From: Prostheceraeus crozeri
Taxonomy: Eukaryota > Platyhelminthes > Polycladida > Euryleptidae
Assembly (NCBI GenBank): GCA_907163375.1
Contig: CAJQUW010000506.1
Coordinates: forward strand, 62,001 to 126,000
DNA length: 64,000 bases
Direction of reading: 5' to 3'
Positions 46,800 through 57,814 of this stretch are shown here, one piece after another; the first letter of the stretch is position 1; each line of letters opens with the position of its first letter. A program made the position numbers and the translations under genes. The notes under the pieces are model-generated. The model saw only the letters and a list, made by a program, of their open reading frames with translations. It was not told where the DNA came from and ran no database searches.

Positions 46800-47990
46800 T
46801 TCGTCACAACTGTGACTGCCGATATTGACCATGCTTGATCTGTGCAGTTGTTATAGTTTGAAATACAATCGTTCCCAATCGCGATTAAATCTAGGACTTA
46901 CTTGTCATTTTCTTTTCCCTAATTATTTAAACTTATACGTAGATTATTGTCGCGGTACTTGTTTACACACCGAAAAAAGCACAATTCGAGAAAATAAACA
47001 AAAAATACCATTGCTCCATACATATTTTAATGGATTTTTGATTCACCTAAATAAACAACCTAAATTTGTAAAATTATTCACCCATAAAAAACCTGAAATG
47101 ACTAAAATATTCACCTAAGATGTCGGTGTCTAGTAATGATTATGTGTGCATCCATTTGTCGAAAATCTATTTTTTATTTCCTACAAATTGTCACATGAGT
47201 GTAATTTGAACCAGTCCGCAGTATGTGGATTAGTTGTGCCATCATGCAAATTGAATACAAATCCATGTGTCTATGAATTGTCCCATTATCATATTAAAAC
47301 TCTGTTTCATTATCTAAGACGAAGACTTTCTGAAATTCTCTGTATATGTTTTAATGATGTGAATTGTTTTTTACAATATACTATGAATGTTAATTAACGA
47401 ATTGTGCCAGTCGAAAGATGTTTTGCAAACTTATGTTTATTGCATACAAAACAATATCTTTATAATGTGTGTTTCAGACATGAATCGGTGTCCTACAACA
47501 ATCAATGCTGAAAATATGAATGGATTTAACCAAATCAATTCAACGAGTCCGTCCATATGGCAAGGGAGAATCTTTTGATCACTGTGTAGGCCTGGACTTG
47601 TTTCTGAGAGGTGATTGATTTCTTGCACATTTTTGTCACTGTCTCCGAATGTTGGTTATGCAGTGATGCTATAATGAGCTGTAAATCCTTCGAACATTTC
47701 GTGGCAGTATGATGACGTTGAACAACAATGTTATTTTTTTAGATTTTATATTTATCTAATATAATATCTATAATACATAATATATTGTTATATATACATG
47801 CTCTGTGCATCGTTCTTTTTGTACGTATTCAAATAAAAACTCTTCCGAAATTTTGTTTTTTAAGTAATGACCGCGCGGGGCCATATTAATTGTAGATTTC
47901 ATTTCGCCGTCATGGCGGATAAAAGGTAGAGGGATACGTGAGGTTAAGGTTAATCGAACATCTTTAAGCAAGGTCCAAGCAACCACTAAT
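46800..47990. other. Non-coding stretch
   Basis: AT-rich sequence with short open frames on both strands, none with domain features. No gene called. Confidence 0.4.
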
Positions 47991-48004
47991 TTACTTCTAT
48001 TTCA

Positions 48005-48130
48005 CGCTTAGGCAACCGATAGGCAACGTTCAAGTAACTGTGAGGCAACGTGTTGGCGACGTTGCCTGCCGCGACAAATAGCACGTGTAGGCAACCGTCT
48101 TGGGCACCGTTGCCTACACGTGCAGGCAAC
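48005..48130. repeat. GGCAACGT-rich repeat with perfect hairpin
   Basis: AGGCAAC and its complement recur about eight times. A perfect 15-base inverted repeat (GCACGTGTAGGCAAC, 48,081-48,095, and its complement at 48,109-48,123) encloses a 13-base loop. It is probably the palindromic end of an unrecognised DNA transposon. Confidence 0.7.
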
Positions 48131-48227
48131 TAAGTGTGCTCATTGGGTAGCGCGGATCGATGCTACGGGAAATGTGCAATTCGCAATAAGAGTAAATTCC
48201 GATAGATGATGTATCAACCAGCTATGA

Positions 48228-48310
48228 AGATGTGCGGCTGGTAGGACTCATTATACGAGCTCAGTATAGACCTATCGCTCAACCTATACTGAGCTACGGT
48301 CGCTTTCATG
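48228..48310 (-). mobile_element. tRNA-derived SINE-like copy 3
   Basis: It shares plus-strand GTGCGGCTGGTAGGACTC with copy 1. On the minus strand a GGTTGAGCGATAGG block resembles an A-box region, and a 13-14-base stem (AGCTCAGTATAGG and its complement) folds around it. The B-box is degraded. Confidence 0.45.
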
Positions 48311-48600
48311 TGAATATGTAGATCGCTGAAATTAATAGGTGGGATCGACCCCGTCCCGCGGATAGGGGCGATGACATTAATAGGCGATTTCGAAGACGTA
48401 AAAGGCGGAGACATCACCCTAATATAAGATGCGTTGGTTGAAGATGATGGCCTCGATTTGAATCAGATTGTCGCTTGATGACGGCACACTAAGTGACATG
48501 CCACCCTCAATTACAAGTAATTACACATGACCATAGACATCCGTGGTTACGCGTGGCATTACTGCAACATGTCGGCAGTCCTGTTTTATAGACTTTGCGT

Positions 48601-50110
48601 CAGGGCTGTGGAGCCGATGCGTTATCTCATCGGCTCCGGCTCCACGACACTGATGTGAAAGGCTCCGGCTCGGCTCCGGCTTCAAATTCAGGTTCTATCT
48701 ATGCTGGTTATCCTGGATCCGTTGAACGGGTTTTTTGGATAACGGTGTGGCCTTCAGAGGCTTGCTACAATCATCAAATTAGTTTTCATTAACAAGCAAC
48801 GACTTAAGTTAATAATAAAAATGATAATAGCCTAATATAATGACAAATAACATACTTGTCATATATTTTTGCATAAATTGACTATTTCTGAAAGATAAAA
48901 TAAAGTTATAGCCAGGATTGGTTAAATTAGATAAAGATCTCCCGCACTGGCTAAATATAAATTGGCCTAGCCTGCAACCAGTCTACTACGAGGCTACATT
49001 AAATAAGACCACATGAGTGATGATGATTTAGCCGTCACAGGGCCGAATAGTAGTATAAGCTTTTTAACAAAGCTTGAATATGAAACTGGAGAGCGTATGC
49101 CTCTAAATAGCTTATAGGGCCTGTATCTACTCGAACATGGAAAGGGTATCGGCTATATAGCCAAATATACCGTATCAATAAAGATATCAATTGCTTTATT
49201 GAATATTAAAGTGTATATAGGCTAGCTTAGGTTGTTATTGTTATTTTTATTGCCTTTATTCAATAGTCTGTTGGTCCATGAATAATATGATCGGTGGGTA
49301 GCCCACGACTCATCATCTGTAGAAATTGTAATTTAGATAGCCTAATTGCAGTGTAGGCTAGAAATGTACAATTGAAAATTATACTTAAAAAAATTAAAAA
49401 TATCTAATTTAGGACAAGTTTTGTAATTCTATGCAGCATACTTAATAAGTTAAGACCTAACTTACATTATATTAATTTCGTATTTTTCATTATGGCGTAA
49501 AGTTGCACTAAATAATTCATCAATGATTCATGTATATTATTATATTCAATTTATGTATAACACATTACCACTATTCCTCTGATGATTCCACTATTCCAGT
49601 AGCCATACCGATAGATGATAGCCTACATAGTAACCGTATTAGATTTAAGACATTGCGCAAGAAATGTAGCTATATTATCTTTGCTGACTGAACTGGAAAT
49701 GTGTACATAAATGACTGGCGACTTGTCTCTAGGAATCTACAATCATCTAGTTAGCATGCATATAACAAGTCTTCAAATGAATGGATTTTGGAGAATACGT
49801 TGTCAATATGGAAATTAGTCTTACGAAACATATGCAATAAAAAATATTACACATGTGTGTAAATATATAATAAATATGATACAAAAGAAGGCGCAACTGC
49901 AAAGAAAGATATCGTGGAGGACAGATCATTGGTATGCTTAAAAGACATATCTTTAGATTTCAAATGATTTAATTTTTTTATGACGGCAATTAATAACTTT
50001 TAGAATTCTAGATTTATATCAAAGCTCAAACTATCGGAGCCGGAGCCTTTGTAATAAATCGGCTCCGGCCAAAACCATCGGCTCCTTAAGGCTCCGGCTC
50101 CACAGCCCTG
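48601..50110. mobile_element. hAT-type element C, non-autonomous
   Basis: 1,510 bp with perfect inverted ends CAGGGCTGTGGAGCCG and a perfect 8-bp target duplication CTTTGCGT (48,593-48,600 and 50,111-50,118). GGCTCCGGCTCC-type repeats lie within about 100 bases of each end. The interior is AT-rich without a transposase. Confidence 0.92.
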
Positions 50111-50118
50111 CTTTGCGT

Positions 50119-51041
50119 TTCTGTATATGTATCAGAGGCTAAACAATGTGATAGGACCTCGCAATTTCATGCTCAGGGAAAACAGAACATGCCAAGTGGT
50201 TCATCCCTGGTTCAAGCGGCAACGCAGACAACTGTAGACGACGCGTTAACTATAAACGCTCGCCCGCGCGTATTCATAAACACTCCCCATGTTTTGACAG
50301 CATCAGATCACGTAATTGCTGACTCTTGGTGCAGCGCCACTGACCTAGGATGTGTGCAGCGCGTATGAAGTATAAACTGCCCTTAACCACGAACGTTTGG
50401 GATGCTCCGTAATTACGCGTGGCAATATCACCTAGTGCAGCTTCCGAAACGAAGTGAATAATGGCCGAGATGAAAGCACGTGTTTGAATAATCCGCAATT
50501 TTTGATTTTACAATTATCCCAATTATATTGAGCGTTCAACGAAATATTCGCCTGACCACTAATACTAGTAAAATCCCAATTTTTTTACCATTTCTGCCAC
50601 TAGCCGAGTGAGACCCTGAGTAGGCCCATTTATGAGCGTATGAATGCAATGCCAATGCAAATGTATAAGATTGCTCTGGCGAGACTGAACAAGATCTGGT
50701 CCTTCCACCCATTGATCTTTCAACATACAAATGCACACTAATTCACTCGAATATGAGAATAAGTGACACTTCTGTCTCATAGCTTTCTAGAACACATATT
50801 TGTAAAAAAACATGACAATAGAAAGCGTGATAAGCTACAAAACAATTTATATATTTGGATATATAATGTATTATGTACAAAGCGATATGATAATCTTTTG
50901 ATGGATGAATAACATCCGATCGTGGAATGGATATCGTTAGAAAGTGTCTGTGTGTTCCGTGTGAAATTTCCGTTTTCTCACTGTATAGCTGATCAATGAG
51001 TAACTGTTGTTCTAGACTATTCCAATACTGAATACATGCTT
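50119..51041. other. Spacer and 3' side of the AAGAB-like gene
   Basis: The stretch between MITE C and the AAGAB-like stop codon. It probably holds the 3' UTR of that gene near its right end. Short open frames here have no domain features. Confidence 0.4.
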
Positions 51042-51107
51042 TCAATCGTCTAAACCTTCAATTTCTTCTTCATCTCCTTTGATAGCACTCCAAAATTTCA
51101 GTGTTAT
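51042..51107 (-). CDS. AAGAB: AAGAB-like (adaptin-binding p34), last exon
   Basis: After the acceptor CTTTCAG the minus strand reads ITLKFWSAIKGDEEEIEGLDD and a TGA stop. This matches the vertebrate AAGAB C-terminus (VAKAFWMAIGGDRDEIEGL) in spacing and order. The exon enters in phase 0, as required by the preceding exon. AAGAB binds alpha- and gamma-adaptin and chaperones AP-1/AP-2 adaptor assembly in the cytosol. Confidence 0.88.
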   Translation of the reverse strand: MTLKFWSAIKGDEEEIEGLDD

Positions 51108-51206
51108 CTGAAAGATAAAAAGTGACATGATGGTAAATTGATATCATAACATCTTGGAAAGGAAAAATGCGACCTTTCCACAGGGGAAATATGTAATACT
51201 CTACAG

Positions 51207-52015
51207 CAGAGGTGTGCGTTTGTGTCACGAACACGACCCCAACACGATCGTGCTTCGTGTGGTGTTGAGCCCCTTGTCATTCGTGTTTTGACAAATTAGA
51301 GTCGTGCCATATTTTCGTGTTGACAAGGATTCACGAAGTTATAAATCGGCATAATTTGATAATTTAGACTGTTCTTGTTCTAGCTTAAGAGTTATCCATT
51401 TTCCGTGGACAATAATCCACTTATCCGTGGATTATCCATGAAGTCCACGAAGATAAATGATAAATAAAATGCATTCTGTTAATGCATTTACACAACTAGG
51501 TCGGCTGAAGACCAATACATGCATGAGCATACAATTGACCAATTCCTGGCCGAACCATGAGGATTAACCACTTATGTGAATCCTCAGTCTGGTGGTGGGC
51601 CACGTGCGTTGCCTAGTACCACAATTATGGCAGTGGGTTCAGTGCAAGCCATTGTTGCCAACCCAGTCACTTCCACTACAAACAATACAGACAAACAATA
51701 AAGTGTACTCAGGAGTCCAGAGCAGATTGATAAGTAGCCCTTTACTAAATCGCCAGCCTTTCAACAGTCTTTGGGCATTAATCACTGAACTCTTAATCTG
51801 ATTCAAATTACTTTGTAATTCGTTTAAGCTGTTGTAGTCTCCTCCACCAGTGAACTATTATTTTCCATTAAATAGCACTATATATTTTACATTAGTTACT
51901 CACAAGATAAATTTCGTGTTACCTTCGTGCTAGATGTAAGTGGTTTGAATTCCGTGTTTTGGTTTAAAACGTCGTGTCGTGTTGAGGGTAAGTTCCCGAC
52001 GAATTCACAACTCTA
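51207..52015. mobile_element. hAT-type MITE D
   Basis: 809 bp with inverted ends CAGAGGTGTGCG and, from the minus strand, TAGAGTTGTGAA. The 8-bp target duplication CTCTACAG is perfect (51,199-51,206 and 52,016-52,023). Motifs around CACGAACACGAC and TTCGTGTTG repeat inside both ends. It lies in the AAGAB-like intron and carries no transposase. Confidence 0.88.
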
Positions 52016-53298
52016 CTCTACAGAACTTATCCAATTTTCCCTATCGAGGACACTATCCGAATTCTATTTGTCGATATGTTTTACAGGCAAATAGGAGGCC
52101 TAGAAATCTCACAAACCCTACCTCTAAAAGTAACAGACACTTTTGCGTCCTAAGAAGGAGCCGTCGGTATGCCTGTGCGAATTTAACGAAACTTGGAATA
52201 TTTTCGCAGGTTTATGTCGGCAACCAATTGACCAAAATTGTCATTGTTCAACGTGTTACTTCTAGACATATTGATGAAAGTTATTCAAATACCAGTCGAC
52301 AACCAACTAAAAAATAGGCCAAATGTTTTGTTATTGGACATATTGATAATTGAGATTCATTTTGGAATACTGTTCGCCTTCATTTGTCGGTATGTCAACC
52401 TATCTGAGGAACCATTTGGACAAATTGCAACGCAAAGCACATCGCATTATCTACGGCATTAATGAATTGGTTGATAGAAGATTGCACAAATCGCTGAGAC
52501 TACTTGAGAAATAAATGATCATACCAAAATCTTTGCCTCCTTGACATTCTTCACAAAAAGAGTCACTACTCTGGACGTTTAATTGTTGCTATCTCAAAAT
52601 GTGCTATATAAAGATCTTCATAATTTTGTGTAGTGTATATATTTGACAGAATGAAAATCATACAGAAAGTCAAATAATCAAGAAATACTTGTAGCCTACA
52701 CAAAATCACATACTGGAATCATTAGCAAGGCGAAATATGCAAGGAAAAAAGGTATACCGCACTGAAGTGCGAGAGAAGTCAACGACCAATTTTAAGGAAC
52801 GAGGCATTGTCTTGGTATGCAGTCGTAGAGCAGATGGCTTTAATCCTCACAGATTTTGAGAAATAATCGCGTACTGATAAGGATACGCTTTTCGATCAAA
52901 ATGTCAGATGAACAACCACAGTTAGGCTTGTCGGTGTATTGAGTATTGCTAGACTTAGCGTGATTTATGAGCTCGTCTGTTAATAGTGCATAATGAGGCG
53001 GTTGACACAAAACTTGTTCCGATGAAACACGGACAGTCATATTCCAATAGATCTAGTATATGCTACATATAAAACGAATGCAAATGATCGGGATCTAGAA
53101 ACACTAATGAGCGCATACAGTATAGCCTGGAGGAAGTCTTCTTATTGAGTTGGAGGAAATGTGACTTAAACCCAAGATTGTCGTCAATCAATACTACAAA
53201 AATATTCATACGAGCTCATAAGAATATTCATACGACTTTGTTATGTGACTACGATGCAACTTAGGTGATTCAACGAATTAATGAAGAGTAATTTTTAC

Positions 53299-53462
53299 CT
53301 TTTCAGCGAATGCTTTCCTCTCCGAATGAGGCATTGAGTCAGCTTTTTCACGAAATTTGGCTAATTGCTGAAACATTACTTCGAAAGATGCTTCCTCATC
53401 CTCATCATCAGCGTTCAAAATAGCCATCAATTTGTCCTCATCTTCAAATCCTAGCAATTCAT
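53299..53462 (-). CDS. AAGAB: AAGAB-like (adaptin-binding p34), penultimate exon
   Basis: A 164-base exon between TTTGCAG and GTAAAAAT. It completes a split Asp codon and encodes ELLGFEDEDKLMAIL, an acidic stretch, then SFEVMFQQLAKFREKADSMP and HSERKAFAEK. Vertebrate AAGAB has [21 protein letters not shown] and HEQRKVHAEK at this place. It joins in frame to the last exon across a 2.2-kb intron that contains a hAT MITE. Further exons (the Rab-like N-terminal domain) were not found up to the right edge and may lie beyond it. Confidence 0.88.
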
Positions 53463-53863
53463 CTGCAAACATAAGAAATTGCTTCGTTATATACGCTAAA
53501 ATGTAGCATTTATATGTCATTTTATAAAAACTACGCTGATTTTGATATGCATTTGAATCATGGTTGGGTAGCAACGGTCAATTTTTTCCACAAGAGCCAA
53601 GGTAAGTAGTAAAAGGCTAAAAATTAGTGTTTCAGAACTAAGTTTGATGTACAAGTATATGAGAGAAAATAATAATACTTTTGAGCTGTGAGTCCTACAC
53701 ATTGAACTTAGATTGTAGCAAAACCCCACTTCCGGACCATCTACTTCTATAATCGGACAATGCATGATACTAATTTGCACACCATAATCGAACCACCTCA
53801 GTAAGTGAACCATTTCTGTAGGTCTCATAGGGTCCGAAGAGACAGTTTGCGATGACTATGAGG

Positions 53864-54585
53864 TAGGGATGCGGAGTCCCGGAGTCCTATCATTTTTGCT
53901 GGAGTCGGAGTCTGATAGGACTCCGACTCCGGCCTATAAGTAGACCGGAAATATAATACAAACAAATTATTTATCTTCGTGCATAGCTGTCACTGTCTTG
54001 ATATCAACTTTCTCCGTCAAACAAAAGTACAGAGACAGCAGTGCATACAAAGCTTGTAATAGTTGAGGGAATGAACCGTGATAGTGAGAAAAGGATTGTC
54101 TTTTCACTCGGTGATTTAATAGAGAAGACATGCCTTCCTAGCCTCGATCACACCTACGCGCCAAAGGTTACATCAGAGACAAAAATAAGATACTAGTTTG
54201 TTTGAGAACATTATCCTCTTACCCTCACGTTAATCGTGTGTGATGGGTCCTCTAAAGCGCATATTAAAATCGAAAGTGTACTTGTTTATTTGAGAAGGAT
54301 GGGGATTTTCCTGCCTGGTAGAGACCGTGTGAAGCACACATCAACAAGATGGGAGGAGCCGAGTCGTATGCATCCAACTGAAATCGACATTTGATGAACT
54401 TTCATCGAAAATGATTGATAATTGATACAGCAATGATCCCTAAAAATACGTTCAGGTAAGCCTATAATGATCTATGATGCAGGTCAACAGTTAATTTTTC
54501 AAAAAGCTATTGGCCACCCGGAGTCGGAGTCCTATCAACCCCCGGAGTCGGAGTCCTATCAAAAAGATAGGACTCCGCATCCCTG
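53864..54585. mobile_element. hAT-type MITE E
   Basis: 722 bp with inverted ends TAGGGATGCGGAGTCC and, from the minus strand, CAGGGATGCGGAGTCC. The 8-bp flanks are CTATGAGG and CTATGATG (one mismatch). GGAGTCGGAGTCCTATC motifs repeat several times just inside each end. No transposase. Confidence 0.9.
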
Positions 54586-54593
54586 CTATGATG

Positions 54594-56665
54594 ATAATCT
54601 TTTAAAGTTTTGGCAATAAGCAGGAAACCAGATGTCTCTGCTTTGTTTTGGTATTGGTGAGATGCTGACTATATGCTAGTGCTAGGTATTGGAAGGCCGT
54701 GGGCACTAAGCGCTTGAGGTGACTTGTTCTCTCTGGATTGGCGTGATTTAGATGCCAGTTGTTCTAAGTTTCCGTGTGCCTCTGTCCATTTTAGGGCTTC
54801 GTGTGGTAGTTCTTGCTTTCTAAATCAAAGATTGAGGGAAGAGGAAAACCTATCCATCCACGGCGTTCCTCAGCTGAAGATCATGGGCAAAGAATGAACA
54901 AAGGACATGATAAAGTAATTAACAGCATAGAAATTAGATATATGAATACACACAGGTAAAGAAATGCGAAAGTGAAGAGATAGTGTGGTGAACTGCCTGT
55001 TGAGACATTCGTAATGCCACAATTGTAGGTCAAGGGCTTGTTGAAGGTGATTGCGATGGCTTTGGAAGGCTTACCGAATTTTTCATTAAGTAGCTGCTTC
55101 TGCCTTTGGAATGGGACCAGCCGTCTGATATGTCACTGATCCAGATTTTGTGCTTTCGTTTTGCTTGATTTCTTTACTGATCTCTGCATTGAGTGTTGGC
55201 TTGAGTTATGCGTATTCTTTTTAACTCTGCGGATGTGGTTTCTCTTGGATAGCTTCTAATGTGGGTCGTCAGTATTTGCTGGATCCTCTTGGTACATGGA
55301 GCTTTTCTGCTTTGTGATGAAGACTGCGCTGTACTTATCATGGACTTTAGTGGATGTGTTGAGAGTTTTAGTTTGGGAATACCAAAGAGAATAAATACTA
55401 AATGTTAATTATTTTAATTATATGTACCATTAACAATTAATTATTTCATAATCGCACAACTTCGATGTACATGTATTTCGGAGATCTACGCGATCGCCAT
55501 TATCAAACAAATATGCAATTTTTTTGAAATTGAAATAAGTTTGCATAACAAAAGGGAAAATGCTATGGATTGAAAACTAGGAATTGCTAGATATCGCTGA
55601 GATAATAATTGATAATAGGACGAAAAATCGTACAAGCAAAAATAAGTACAAAAAGCTAAGGAGATATCTAGGAAATTCAAGCATCCTGCTCTCAACCACC
55701 ATGGACTCCTCGATATCTAGCATCTGGACAGGAAACTAAAATTTCCCTATGCGCTGCAGGCTGAAATGATCAAAACTTAACAACGAGATTGCCTTCTACG
55801 AGATGTTTATTTCTTTTCTATCCTATGAATAAGCTTCAATTCATATACACTAAACAAAATAATGAATTCACCTTGAAAGCAAAATTCTATAATCAGGCAT
55901 GAATTTGGATATTACTGCGTAGCAAATTAAGTTTAAAGGGGCAGAAAAAGAGCATTGAGTATCGCACTTCAAAGAACAAAACACTTGAAAAGTTTGTCCA
56001 ATGCAATGGACAAATTCTGCCTCCCCCATGGCGAGTAGTCTGAATAAATAAACAACGGAGCAATCCATAAGCACCAAATTTTCATTCGCTTAAATCAGTG
56101 ATTCTTAAACATCTCACAAAGAGTACTAAATTGTCACAATGCTTCAGCCATAAACGCATTTCTTTTGACTGGAAGTTAAGCGATTCTATGAAATCTTAAT
56201 TATGTTTTAATTAACAAAATACAGCTTGTTTGTTTGACCCTTGCTCAACGCACTACCTAACAAATGGCGCATAATCTGTAGAGATGTTTTCTGAAGCTCA
56301 TTGAGACAGTTGCTATGTACCTCGTTTGTATCGAATTTCTACTACTTGCATCTGTGCTCATTCAAGTAGAATATTGTAATTGTTTTTGAACTCAGCCATG
56401 ACTGTCAATATCGACAATGATAATTTTCCAAACCTCTATGAATAGCTCGATTGTTGGATAATAATTCACGTAGACAATTACACGTAGTTTAGAGTGATGT
56501 GAATGAGTTGCAGACCTGTTGGTTGTGATTTAAATCAAATAATATTGTTGAATGACCATGTCAACCTTTCGAGCGCTTTGGAGTTTCTCTTGCTTCTGCC
56601 AACTGTGAACAATTTACGCATTTAATTGATGGCAAGTAAGACAACGAAGCTGTTGAATTTAAAAA
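54594..56665. other. Non-coding stretch
   Basis: No gene recognised. Its composition between 54.6 and 55.4 kb is less AT-rich than its surroundings and could be an old retroelement remnant, but no protein motif was readable. Confidence 0.35.
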
Positions 56666-56672
56666 TGATGTA

Positions 56673-57814
56673 CAGTCGAACCTGTCTTATTGCCAATTCA
56701 AGGGACCGACAAAAATTTGCATTAGCGCAGGTTTTGCAATAATATAGGTTACAGATGAAAACGCCTACATGTATTTATTACGATTTTTTAATTAACATAT
56801 CCATGCGTTGTATCAAGGAAAAACTTTCCTGGACAATTGCTTAGAAAAGAATCAGAATTTGACCTGTGAAAATCTGTAACCTCAGTTAGGTGTGACAGTT
56901 GTATCAAGTTCAAAATTAGATTTGACTGCTTCAGCACATCTGGATCGATGGCAAAAGTCACGCAATTGATCAATTAATTTGCGGGTTTCGGCTGTATTAC
57001 GGATCTCTGTCGCAAATTGTTCTTCACAGTCATCATCGCTGATCTCCAACTCTTCATCAGTAGTAGAGACCGTGCTGACCTTCATGCGAAAGGGTGGCTC
57101 ACGACGTCACTTGGTTTTCCAAGTCCACGTGGTCATCGAAACTTACTCCATCGGAAGCAGATACAAAGTTGTAAAATGTTTTGGTTTTACACAACAGTCG
57201 ATGGATGATGACAAAATGATTCAAATCAATGTTTCGTGTGAATTATCAAGGACACTATAATTGACCATCTTATCATTGTCTATCTTATCCGAGATATTCA
57301 GCAAGATTATTCATGTTTCACGTTGTCTACGAAAAATGTTGATTAGCTTAGGGTGACAAACTCACGAAGTTAGCTGTGGATAAACCTCGTTCCTACAGCT
57401 GCAACATCAGTAATGTTTTCGTGTAAACAGAAAATCTTCAACTTAACATAAACAGCCTCATTGATTGCTGCAAACTTGCTGATATGTTGAGAGACTAGTG
57501 TGGTGATAAAAAGGTCCAGGTTGGACCTGGTTATTTAGTAATCCATGGATGTAGCCTACAATGCATGACGACTTTTGCCCGGAGCAAGGATTCCCGCTTT
57601 ATCTGACGCGCACACAAATTCTCTTATCGTAGATTGCAGTGTTTTTTTAGAAATATGAAAAGTACCGCGAAAATTCATTGAAAAAAGACAGGCTTTGAAA
57701 TAAGACAAGCTGCATGGCTATGGCAAAGATAGGAAAAAATTAAGGACCGAGATATTTTGTTTCAATATGATAGGTTTTGCAATAGAGGAGGTTGCAATAA
57801 GACAGGTTCGACTG
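56673..57814 (-). mobile_element. pogo/Tigger-type transposon remnant
   Basis: The inverted ends CAGTCGAACCTGTCTTATTG match perfectly over 20 bases and continue with GC. The left end is preceded by TA and the right end is followed by CA, so the duplication is slightly eroded. CAGTCGAACC starts are typical of pogo elements. A minus-strand frame (56,882-57,085) may be the end of the transposase. At 1.14 kb this is a deleted copy. Confidence 0.82.
56882..57085 (-). pseudogene. pogo-like transposase C-terminal remnant
   Basis: 67 residues with an acidic stretch (ELEISDDDCEEQ) and ETRKLIDQLRDFCHRS, resembling the helical tail at the end of Tigger-type transposases and their domesticated relatives. 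The catalytic core is not present in this frame. Confidence 0.45.
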
